Part shown: one piece after another, positions 50,217-58,132 of the stretch
How positions within the stretch are numbered: position 1 is the stretch's first letter
Layout of the letters: each line of letters starts with the position of its first letter
Source of the DNA: Paenibacillus pinisoli
GTDB lineage: Bacteria; Bacillota; Bacilli; Paenibacillales; Paenibacillaceae
DNA: 64,000 bases
Direction: 5' to 3'
Assembly: GCF_003605435.1 (NCBI RefSeq)
Contig: NZ_QXQB01000001.1
Coordinates: forward strand, 496,001-560,000
Notes under the pieces: model-generated
What the model saw: the letters and a program-made list of their open reading frames with translations, nothing else
The model's database searches: none
What the model was told of the DNA's origin: nothing
Translations under genes and position numbers: made by a program

Positions 50217-52050
50217 GCATTTCCCCCCCTATAAACATTTCTCGCATTGTCATATCTGCTGTAGGTGGTAAGCCTTGAAACAACCATCTACGCGCGTCTG
50301 ATAAGTATGGGAAAGCATGTATTTTATTCGGAATCCATCCGTTTTCCTTTATTAAACTCCGCATAGCTTTATCCATATCTTTATCCACTTGATTTAACCA
50401 AACGCTTCCTTCCCAAACTCGACTCGACTTCTCCCATTGCAGCCAATGATGATAGTCGCTATCTACTACTGCTACAGCCTCACCAAGCTTCATAAGATTA
50501 ATCCGATCCGGATAAGACCAAGGCATATCCACGATAACCGGCGCATTAACTGCAAGTTCTTCTATAAAACTCACAACTTCTTTTGTACCAGGCAAATTAT
50601 CCAGACTAGGTAACCAAAGCGTTAACCCAGGGGCATGACGCGAAACATACGCTTGCCAATGAGCATTAGCACTTGATATCGGCAATGGATTCAGTGCCGT
50701 TTTGCAACCCTGGTCTGGAGAGAGATCCACAATATGGATAGGTAATTCGTGAGAACTCTTCACAACTCCGACATTCACGGCCAAGAATGTCTTTCCGGAA
50801 GGCATCGGAGATGTTAATAGCGTAATTCGACCAAGGTCGAATGCAGGCTGCTCCGTATCAGCTGCTATTGTTATTTCTCCGTTACCTTCTAACAACGTAT
50901 CTTCAGCGGCTGTATCAGCATCTTCTTTCTTGTTCGATTTCCTACCGGTAACCAGCCTCAATTGTTTGAACTTAGAAATTGCTGATCGTAACAAACTCCC
51001 AATGACCGCCAATATCCGTCCACTTGCTCTAACCTTTTTCTTTTTTTCTACATCTTCACTCGACTCCAATTCAGCTTCAGGATCCGTAATATGAGAATCG
51101 CTTTCTACAGTCTCTGCATGGCCTTCAAGTTCCCATCCCCCTTGAATATCAGCCCACCGTTCCCAGCTCTTGCGATCCCACCACCGCCCTATGAGCTCAG
51201 GTATAACGAATCCCGACAAGAGACTATAGGAATGCCCACTCTGCTCCAAGTGACTAAGCACCCTGCTTTGTTTCTCTCTAAGCTCAGAGACGAATCGATA
51301 ACGCTTAAGCTCATTTTTGTTAAGATCTTGCGGCTCATCGTCACGCTCTCGACCCGTTACGTGAAAACTATTGATCGTTAGCCGCAATACATAAACGGTT
51401 CGTTGCGCCTTACCCGTTCTCGCTAATTGAGACCACATCGCAATGCGAGCGAATTTTAATTGTTCAATCCCTTCACTATCGGATACCGTAAGTCTCTTCG
51501 AATCCCAAATGTCATGTTGGAAATCTGGAATTTGTTCAACAAATAAGTCAGCAATAAAATTTTCTTTTATACACGCTCGAATGAAGCTGGAGAACGCTGC
51601 AATGCGTTGCTTCTTTTGCCCTAATTTTGAGGTTCCCCAGGGCGGCGCTTTGACCGCGTATAAGATCTGAACAATGCTGCCATCCTTATTGCTGTAAAAC
51701 CAACCATCTTCCTTCATACCAAGAAGATCCCCCATAGTTTCTCCTGTACCATGGGAAGGCTGGTAACGCTTATCATGATATAAACGTTTGCGACGATAAG
51801 GCCATTTAAGCATTCGTCCGACGAATGACAACAGGAAGACCAACCCTAGCCAAATAAACTTATACCAAAAAGCGATAGGCATTAGAAAAGGAACGAGGCC
51901 CACTAGCACCGTCGTTCCCATTATCCATGCCATATCTTTTAGCGAGAGACCCAAAACTTTGGCATCTTCCCTTACATCACCCATTAGATGAATGCTCAGA
52001 AGTTCGGATTCAGCCTCTGCATGCCTTGCCCGTTCTTCCTCACGTCCCAT
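50188..52050 (-). CDS. VirB3/TcpE-like and VirB4-N-like protein fused to a P-loop domain
   Basis: The 620-residue product starts with a cytoplasmic tail and two close membrane helices (residues about 40-85), as in TcpE/PrgI/VirB3 proteins. A domain like the N-terminus of VirB4 follows (DGSIVQILYAVKAPPWGTSK) and then an acidic/basic linker. Residues about 400-600 form a P-loop NTPase with LLTSPMPSGKTFLAVNVGVV and PIHIVDLSPDQG, MinD/CpaE-like in pattern. GGGGAG precedes the ATG. The fusion of a membrane anchor with a MinD-like module next to a short VirB4 is unusual. Confidence 0.65.
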   Translation of the reverse strand: MGREEERARHAEAESELLSIHLMGDVREDAKVLGLSLKDMAWIMGTTVLVGLVPFLMPIAFWYKFIWLGLVFLLSFVGRMLKWPYRRKRLYHDKRYQPSHGTGETMGDLLGMKEDGWFYSNKDGSIVQILYAVKAPPWGTSKLGQKKQRIAAFSSFIRACIKENFIADLFVEQIPDFQHDIWDSKRLTVSDSEGIEQLKFARIAMWSQLARTGKAQRTVYVLRLTINSFHVTGRERDDEPQDLNKNELKRYRFVSELREKQSRVLSHLEQSGHSYSLLSGFVIPELIGRWWDRKSWERWADIQGGWELEGHAETVESDSHITDPEAELESSEDVEKKKKVRASGRILAVIGSLLRSAISKFKQLRLVTGRKSNKKEDADTAAEDTLLEGNGEITIAADTEQPAFDLGRITLLTSPMPSGKTFLAVNVGVVKSSHELPIHIVDLSPDQGCKTALNPLPISSANAHWQAYVSRHAPGLTLWLPSLDNLPGTKEVVSFIEELAVNAPVIVDMPWSYPDRINLMKLGEAVAVVDSDYHHWLQWEKSSRVWEGSVWLNQVDKDMDKAMRSLIKENGWIPNKIHAFPYLSDARRWLFQGLPPTADMTMREMFIGGEMHARSVSTIN

Positions 52051-52065
52051 ACTTGATTCTCCCCT

Positions 52066-54345
52066 CTATTGGTTCTTATCCGCATGTTTGCGTAATGCTT
52101 CCTTTTGCAATTCTTCAAAAGAACCCATATCCAACCCTTTAAGTGGTGCCTTCCCATATTCCACCGGCACGCCATCAATCACTACCATGATTTTGCCGCT
52201 ACGATTCACCCAATATGGAGTGCGATCCCGACGATATGCCTCGTAAGCTTTCTTAAAATGCTCCACCTTCTCTTTTTCAACCAAAACATGATTTAATTTA
52301 ACGTTAGCCTCTAAAGAAGCTACAAGATCGGTATGCTCACTATTAGCCTGAAAATCTTGCATCATTTTTTCCAAAAATGCAGATCCTTTAGGCAATTCCA
52401 AGCGCACCTGATGTTTGCCCGTCTTTTGCAGCCCCTCTAATACCGGCCTCACTTGTTCAACAAGCGATTCCGGAATCCAAAGGCCGTCATTTCGCATTTG
52501 CAGCTTATTGGCCCATGGAAACCTGGCTGAATCTTTAAGTATTCGCTTGTGGGCTTCTGATGCATCCGCTTTTGATAGATTAGCCTTCGTATAGGCGGGT
52601 AGTTTTTCTTTCAATACTTTCATTGCTTCTTTCGTTTGCTCCAGACTGGATAACGTTTCAACTTCTCCGTTGTTCCCGACAAACAAGCCATCCTTTGCAT
52701 GACCGGCTTTTACGTTGCCAACTGTAAATTGAGCTGATTGCATTTCGCGCAAAACAGCCTTTGATTGACTACCTTCAATCAACAACTGACCTGTGCTTTC
52801 TTTATATGTGACAGACTGCCCAAATTTATTTTTAAAATCATCCGTTACCAACAGTTTTTTGAAATCAGCGCGCTCTTTATCTGCGACCTTAACCATTGTA
52901 CTGGCCTGAAATCCAGCTGGTTTAAGTGCATGCGCTATCTCATGGCTTCCCGCCGCCATAACCTGTGAACCTTGAAACTGAACCGGCATAGAATCTACTG
53001 ATACAATTGTGCCTGCCTCTGCTGCCCAATTACTAGGCTGCTCATAGCGCACTCCCTGTATCGCTTCAGACGTTCCCCCTGATATCTTGGACAAAGCTCT
53101 TTGCCCCAAAGTAGTGCGGGACTCCTGCATGCGCTTACCGGCATCCTTCATGCGTGTAGCCATTTTTGAAAAGTTGAGGCCCCTTTGCTGCATAGCAGTA
53201 GAACCTAATCTCTGCCCAACTGCATGAAGCGTTTTCGATGCCCTTTCAGACCACATGCCCACCGATTCAACAGCCTTGCCCCCATTTAGCGTTAGCGGAT
53301 CTTTAACCGCACGCCATAACGGGCGGATCCAAAGGAAGAAAAGAACGACCATCAGTATGCAAACACTCGTTGGCGCTGCGACAGCTGGTTTTAATCCAAG
53401 TTCAAACCAAATACCCTTACCAGCTCCATAGTCAGTTTGCGCCTTAACAAATATCGCCCAGTGCAGGGAAGTCAGGCCACCAGCTAATAATGTCCGCACG
53501 TACATATTCAAGTATCCTACCAATACTTCTAGCTTGCCTGTATATGCACTATAAGCAATCCAAAAGCCGATGAATATTGACATTGCAATAAGTGTTAATA
53601 TGATCAATACCTTAATAATATAAGCAGGGAAGATAACAAATATAGTGTGCAAGATCAGCGCAATAATTCCACCTTGCGCCGCAAGCAGTTCACCTAAAGT
53701 GTGGCTAGCGTAACTAGGATCAATCATGATATCAACACCAACGATAAGTGCCTTTAGAACTTCCTCGCCACTTAATGACGTATAGTCGATTTCAGTCGTT
53801 CCTATAATGCCTTCTAACGCCATATGCGTTATCCAATTAATAATGACGTTAATCATATTGAGTACGGTCAAGCTAACCATGGTCGAAACGATGCAAACAA
53901 TAAAGGATTTAAGCAAAGTTTTCATGTCTTTTTTACCACGGATAACGTTAACAGCCAGTACAGCTGCCCCTATAATAAGAGCGATAACACAAAGTAAGGA
54001 AATCACTGACCACATACCTCTAACAAACCCGATTTCCGCAATCCTGGGTGTGAATAGGTAGATTTTCTCGAATACAGAATACAAAGGACTGTAGGATTCA
54101 TCTGCCCATATGATAACGAGATTATCTATGGCATCTTTCAAAAACTTTCCGCTCATCACGTCACTAACGGCAGTTGTCACACGATCCATCTTTTCCCCGG
54201 CTTCTTTAAGGATGCGCGGTAATGGCCCTAATATCGTTGTCCAATCTGGAAACGTAAACCAACTTCCTCCACCGTCGCCTTCATCGATGGGAACCGGTGG
54301 TGGCCCAGGTACAGGAGTAGGTTCAACATTTAATAGACGTATCAT
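52066..54345 (-). CDS. VirB6/TrbL-like polytopic channel protein
   Basis: The product of about 759 residues starts with a proline-rich segment (PTPVPGPPPVPID). It then has about seven membrane helices to residue 320 (LLCVIALIIGAAVLAVNVIR, FVIFPAYIIKVLIILTLIAM) and a soluble C-terminal half of about 430 residues with QRALSKI and many A/E/K-rich helices. The layout matches VirB6/TrbL-type proteins of Gram-positive conjugation systems. The soluble half may contact DNA or the ATPases. Confidence 0.75.
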   Translation of the reverse strand: MIRLLNVEPTPVPGPPPVPIDEGDGGGSWFTFPDWTTILGPLPRILKEAGEKMDRVTTAVSDVMSGKFLKDAIDNLVIIWADESYSPLYSVFEKIYLFTPRIAEIGFVRGMWSVISLLCVIALIIGAAVLAVNVIRGKKDMKTLLKSFIVCIVSTMVSLTVLNMINVIINWITHMALEGIIGTTEIDYTSLSGEEVLKALIVGVDIMIDPSYASHTLGELLAAQGGIIALILHTIFVIFPAYIIKVLIILTLIAMSIFIGFWIAYSAYTGKLEVLVGYLNMYVRTLLAGGLTSLHWAIFVKAQTDYGAGKGIWFELGLKPAVAAPTSVCILMVVLFFLWIRPLWRAVKDPLTLNGGKAVESVGMWSERASKTLHAVGQRLGSTAMQQRGLNFSKMATRMKDAGKRMQESRTTLGQRALSKISGGTSEAIQGVRYEQPSNWAAEAGTIVSVDSMPVQFQGSQVMAAGSHEIAHALKPAGFQASTMVKVADKERADFKKLLVTDDFKNKFGQSVTYKESTGQLLIEGSQSKAVLREMQSAQFTVGNVKAGHAKDGLFVGNNGEVETLSSLEQTKEAMKVLKEKLPAYTKANLSKADASEAHKRILKDSARFPWANKLQMRNDGLWIPESLVEQVRPVLEGLQKTGKHQVRLELPKGSAFLEKMMQDFQANSEHTDLVASLEANVKLNHVLVEKEKVEHFKKAYEAYRRDRTPYWVNRSGKIMVVIDGVPVEYGKAPLKGLDMGSFEELQKEALRKHADKNQ

Positions 54346-54674
54346 TTTGTGTACCACCCCTTAAGTGATTGATTGATCTCATCAAACATTCTTTCAATGA
54401 TCAGTAGCCATAGCCCACTCATAAGCACCATTAATATAATGAGACCTATGCCCATTCTCTTCCAAAAAACAGGATCATTCATGGCTACCTTTCCGGCGTT
54501 TGCTGCCCATAAATGAGCTAACAGCTTGAAGATCCAGTAAAAAAAAGCGGCGGCACAAATAATTGTGCCAACCGCTCCACCAATAACTATTGCCCAATCC
54601 AACCCATCGATTACGCTACCATCAATAGGGTATACATCGAACTGATCTGACCATTTCTGATCCTGTAGCTTCAT
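54342..54674 (-). CDS. Two-helix membrane protein, paralogue of the next gene
   Basis: The 110-residue product has two membrane helices, with the conserved core NDPVFWKRMGIGLIILMVLM then SGLWLLIIERMFDEI. The neighbouring gene has NDKPFWIRVAVTILIVFMLF then SGLAWDILEAIFN. The pair clearly arose by duplication. Small two-helix proteins at this place in conjugation operons can be VirB2-like pilins or channel subunits. Confidence 0.65.
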   Translation of the reverse strand: MKLQDQKWSDQFDVYPIDGSVIDGLDWAIVIGGAVGTIICAAAFFYWIFKLLAHLWAANAGKVAMNDPVFWKRMGIGLIILMVLMSGLWLLIIERMFDEINQSLKGWYTK

Positions 54675-55078
54675 TAGCCGATACCGTAATCAATAAAATC
54701 TAATGCCGCTTTTGTAACGTCTTGTTTGTTCGTCCAGTTAAAGATAGCCTCCAAGATATCCCATGCGAGGCCGCTGAAGAGCATGAAGACAATGAGGATA
54801 GTAACAGCTACGCGAATCCAAAACGGCTTGTCATTAAGCGAGCGTCCGCCTTTATTCGCTTGCCATATGAATTTCAGGATACCCCAAACACAGTAAATCA
54901 GCAGCCCTACGACGATAACGGTGTACGGAATCGCCAGAAGGAAAAATACAAAGTCCAAACCTTCGAAGATAGACCAATCAAAACTCAGTTTCTCCCGCAA
55001 TTTTTTGATTGGATTTGCTGCCCAACCATCTTTACCGGAATTTGCTGTTAACTGTGCTAGTGCTAACCACAATGACAT
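54674..55078 (-). CDS. Two-helix membrane protein, paralogue of the previous gene
   Basis: The 134-residue product has an N-terminal hydrophilic part (DGWAANPIKKLREKLSFDWS) and two membrane helices with the shared ND-x2-FW core. It overlaps the paralogue by one base. It is the first gene of the secretion set, directly after a terminator. Confidence 0.65.
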   Translation of the reverse strand: MSLWLALAQLTANSGKDGWAANPIKKLREKLSFDWSIFEGLDFVFFLLAIPYTVIVVGLLIYCVWGILKFIWQANKGGRSLNDKPFWIRVAVTILIVFMLFSGLAWDILEAIFNWTNKQDVTKAALDFIDYGIG

Positions 55079-55110
55079 GAAATCAACTCCTATGTTTTTT
55101 GTAGGATTGC

Positions 55111-55138
55111 AAAAAAAACAACCTGAAATCAGGTTGTT
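55111..55138 (-). terminator. Terminator between operon B genes and the secretion genes
   Basis: AACAACCTG and CAGGTTGTT pair around four bases, and on the minus strand eight T residues follow. It lies only 33 bases before the next start codon, leaving little room for a new promoter. Transcripts probably must read through to express the secretion genes. Confidence 0.85.
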
Positions 55139-55147
55139 ATCCTAGCT

Positions 55148-55909
55148 TTATTGTAGGATGGTTAGAATTTCTCTTGATCCAGACGATTGCAATAGATAAT
55201 ATACGACCAGCGGCACACTGATAAGCCAAAGGCTTCTAGCAATCACCTTCTCCACGATTCCGCCATTATCAAACCATCTTAAAGCTAGTTTAATCTTGGG
55301 CAAGACAAGGAATGTAATACCTTCCCTCCCAAATATATCGCCCAGCAAATGCGCCCACCAGCCAATAATCAAGCCGATAGCAGCGGCCTGAACAATACTC
55401 GTTTGTTCCTGTTGAAAGGTATACAATCCAATACTGAGCAAAACTGCAAACTCAGGCGAATGAATAAATCCGCGATGCTTTACCGCTGGCATAATACATA
55501 ATGCTCCACCCATAACTGCTACAATCCAATGACTCCCCAACTGAAAGTGGATGTAAAGCAATGTGATCCCTGCTAGTAATAACGCGATGTTTCTAAGCCT
55601 GGACAAACCAAGAGCAGCTGAGCCGCCTCCAATAAGCAAAGCAGCCATCCCCCACCCCATTACCCATGACAGGATACCGACAGCCAATAGAATGCCCCCT
55701 ACTACCTTTGATAAACTTCGATACTTGGCCTTCAGCTGCACCAGGTTACTCATGGTACTTGTCTTATGATCAAGATCAGGCAATAAGCTTGCGACGGCTG
55801 CCGCTGCCATAAAAACGATTGTTTCCGTTGCTGACAGTGATTTTGGAATTTGCAGTAAACCTACGGCTGCTGAAGCAACTCCAAGAGCCAGATGCCCTGA
55901 CTTATTCAT
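55148..55909 (-). CDS. DUF457 (YdjM-like) membrane-bound hydrolase-type protein
   Basis: The 253-residue product starts MNKSGHLALGVASAAVGLLQ and has about six membrane segments, with SLLPDLDHKTSTM holding the conserved DxDH of the family and HRGFIHSP a further histidine motif. DUF457 proteins are annotated as membrane-bound metal-dependent hydrolases of unknown substrate. Its presence in operon B is unexplained. Confidence 0.8.
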   Translation of the reverse strand: MNKSGHLALGVASAAVGLLQIPKSLSATETIVFMAAAAVASLLPDLDHKTSTMSNLVQLKAKYRSLSKVVGGILLAVGILSWVMGWGMAALLIGGGSAALGLSRLRNIALLLAGITLLYIHFQLGSHWIVAVMGGALCIMPAVKHRGFIHSPEFAVLLSIGLYTFQQEQTSIVQAAAIGLIIGWWAHLLGDIFGREGITFLVLPKIKLALRWFDNGGIVEKVIARSLWLISVPLVVYYLLQSSGSREILTILQ

Positions 55910-56600
55910 TCACTATGCCCCCTCGATAGACTGAAGCATATTCCGGATAGCCTAAATGGTATCCCTGCACGTATCTCACACCACAATCCAACAGCAGCTC
56001 CAATTGATGCGCCGTCTCAACACCCTCGCATATCAGTTTTATGCCAAGTTTTTGACACAAGTCACTTGTATGCTTAACAATAAGTTGGGCATGGTCAAGT
56101 TCTACAGCGGATACAAAGCTCCTATCTAGTTTTAAAAAAGCCGGTTGAAACCAATCGTTAAGTAATCGATCCAGGTTCGAATATTGCTTGCCAAAATCAT
56201 CGACTGCTAGGTTGAATCCTTGATTTTGCAGCATAAGCATTCCCGCTTTAACCGCACCGGTTATTTGTGTTTTTTCAGTTATCTCAAAAACGATGCGTTG
56301 ATGATTGTGACCTTGGCCTTGCCAAAGAGGTACATTCACCCCTTTAGCTAACGTCTTAGGGTGTACATTGATAAATAACATTTGATTACCTTGAAGGAGC
56401 TGCACGCCCTCATACACAGCTCTACAAATAAGCTTTGTATCAAAGCTTACAATATCATGAGCGTGCTGCCTGAACATTGTAGCAGCCGGCTCACCACGTA
56501 CCCCACACACTGTAGCTTCATAACCCATGACCTGCTTCAGCTGCATATCCCAGATCGGCTGATAACGCATTGCAAAAGATACTAAGGGCAATAAATTCAT
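55902..56600 (-). CDS. EAL-domain c-di-GMP phosphodiesterase
   Basis: From the ATG at 56600 after AAGGAGG, the 232-residue product is an EAL domain alone. The signature is EAT (GYEATVCG), but other catalytic residues are present: FINVHP, VFEITEK, AVDDFGKQYSNLDRL, LKLDRSFV, CEGVET and QGYHLG. It is probably an active c-di-GMP hydrolase. c-di-GMP often controls pili and adhesion, so the enzyme may set the pilus or mating state of the cell. Confidence 0.88.
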   Translation of the reverse strand: MNLLPLVSFAMRYQPIWDMQLKQVMGYEATVCGVRGEPAATMFRQHAHDIVSFDTKLICRAVYEGVQLLQGNQMLFINVHPKTLAKGVNVPLWQGQGHNHQRIVFEITEKTQITGAVKAGMLMLQNQGFNLAVDDFGKQYSNLDRLLNDWFQPAFLKLDRSFVSAVELDHAQLIVKHTSDLCQKLGIKLICEGVETAHQLELLLDCGVRYVQGYHLGYPEYASVYRGGIVNE

Positions 56601-56614
56601 ATTCGCCTCCTTTC

Positions 56615-57622
56615 TCATCTGAACGACCAAAATCGTTTAGTCTCTTTTTTGGCTGCTGATAAACCTAATAGATCAGAAAGAGCGTGATCCACCTCAGCAG
56701 GTCTTACAGCAGGATCATTGTGACCAGGGATTCCAACTGCAAAACGCCCCGCTAAGCAATCAGCATAGTCCTGGGCGCTGGCAGGATCCATGAATGGAAG
56801 TGCAATTCTCCATTTATCTTGTCTAATGTTAGAATGGCGGCGGCAAAAATGTAGGATTTCTTGTTGTCGCCATAAGCTGCCTGAGCCTACCAGCACCGGA
56901 ATTTGTGCCTGTGTAAATATTGGTGATATGCCGCGGGGATTGTTGTCCATGCATCCAAGATCGTAAATGATGTATCTGTACTCGTTTGATACCAGCTCAA
57001 CAAGTTCTAACGAAGCTGACGATTTGAAGACGGTTAGATAACGACCAAGATCGAACTTCGGTTTTCGATTCATGCTACCGCCAATGCTGTACTCCAAAAA
57101 ATCGAAACAAGGTTTTTCGCCAGCTTCCCACAAGGCAACTCGTTCATGATTGTCTGCCAGGAAATGAGCTATGCTTAGTGCCGTATGCGTGCTTCCTGCG
57201 CCGCTATAGACGCTTGCAACGCCTATTGTAATAGCGTCATCCCCTTCGCTGCCTAACGGCCCTCTAAACGCTTCTACGGCCTCTTGCATGCCTTCACGTC
57301 TTGCAGGAGCGAAAGCCTGGCTTAATTGCTCCAACCAAAAACCCAATGTCCAAACCCATGTGGCTCCAGCTGCCGTCCAGTGTCTCACGTTATGAGCTGA
57401 TCCATCCCTGGCAACAACAGCAACAGACAAGTCGCTCTCATAAGTCGCTACCCACTCTATTGCCTCTCGCGCTACCTCCTCATGTACGACCAACACACTA
57501 GGCGTTGTTACTAATAACAGCTCTTGGACAGCAGACCATTCTTCAGCTGCTACGCATTGCATATTGGGCAATTGCAAATGGTTCGCAGCTGATAGTTGTA
57601 ATCCGTACAATACCACACGCAC
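56615..57622 (-). CDS. MinD-like protein with receiver-like N-terminus, Walker lysine missing
   Basis: From the GTG at 57622, about eight bases after GGAGGAGG, the 335-residue product has a receiver-like N-terminus (VRVVLYGLQLSAANHLQLPN, SVLVVHEEVAREAIEWVATY). A MinD-like domain follows (GVASVYSGAGSTHTALSIAH), in which the Walker A lysine is replaced. YIIYDLGCMDNN is the Walker B region. The C-terminus ends RFWSFR, similar to the Tad-cluster CpaE. It is a second CpaE-type protein, encoded at the head of operon B. Confidence 0.75.
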   Translation of the reverse strand: MRVVLYGLQLSAANHLQLPNMQCVAAEEWSAVQELLLVTTPSVLVVHEEVAREAIEWVATYESDLSVAVVARDGSAHNVRHWTAAGATWVWTLGFWLEQLSQAFAPARREGMQEAVEAFRGPLGSEGDDAITIGVASVYSGAGSTHTALSIAHFLADNHERVALWEAGEKPCFDFLEYSIGGSMNRKPKFDLGRYLTVFKSSASLELVELVSNEYRYIIYDLGCMDNNPRGISPIFTQAQIPVLVGSGSLWRQQEILHFCRRHSNIRQDKWRIALPFMDPASAQDYADCLAGRFAVGIPGHNDPAVRPAEVDHALSDLLGLSAAKKETKRFWSFR

Positions 57623-57655
57623 TATGTTAACCTCCTCCCTTTGAGAAGAACAAAA

Positions 57656-57763
57656 GGCCGCCCACACTACAGGCGACCTCTCAAACTTCATATTATGCTT
57701 ACACTATCAATTTACCTCATTTAGTCTCATTATTCGTATGATAAAAGTATGAAGAAAGTATGA
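57656..57763 (-). promoter_or_regulatory. Leader B: GTATGA repeats and hairpin upstream of operon B
   Basis: Three GTATGA motifs (57736, 57747, 57758) are spaced by exactly 11 bases. About 58 bases nearer the gene, GGTCGCC and GGCGGCC (minus strand, 57656-57678) form a hairpin followed by TTTTGTT. Eleven bases, GGTCGCCTGTA, and about 18 of 20 bases around the repeats are shared with leader A. Confidence 0.65.
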
Positions 57764-58132
57764 TGAAAACTAAGATGAAGAAATCGATTATAATCAGAAC
57801 CGACTAAAGTCAAAATCGTTTACAGCATAGATCATGCCTTTTTACAGGAGCGTTCATAGGTAGTCCTGTCGAATAAAAGCAGAAAACTACATGCTTTTAC
57901 CTACAAAAGCCGACAATTTTAGAATGCAACATAATAAAAACAGAAACTACTTATGCAGCTCTCAATCATGGGATTTTATCACTTCTGCTTTTTTTCAATC
58001 TTCCGCATAACAAATGGTATCTTTTGAATTATTCGTTTTTGAGCATTGAATGGATAATAGATGTATGAATGAGGAGAAAATATAGGAGAAACGGGGAAAA
58101 GCCCTTGTACCGATGATTTTTCATCAGAAGAG
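57764..58132. other. Gene-free stretch, possible origin or control region
   Basis: About 370 AT-rich bases have no credible gene. Two similar segments, AAAAGCAGAAAACTACATGC near 57885 and AAAAACAGAAACTACTTATGC-like near 57937, could be diverged iterons. ACAGGA and TCCTGT form an inverted pair near 57854-57879. The position between a possible replication gene and operon B would suit a replication origin or transfer origin, but nothing decisive is seen. Confidence 0.35.

Noticed and set aside
51091-51381. Rightward frames opposite the transfer genes
   Set aside because: They have no ribosome binding sites or domain motifs and mirror the codon pattern of the leftward genes, so they are shadows.
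57623-58132. c-di-GMP riboswitch, considered because an EAL gene follows in the operon
   Set aside because: The conserved GEMM core (GCAAAGCC-type sequence with its tetraloop receptor) is not visible on either strand.
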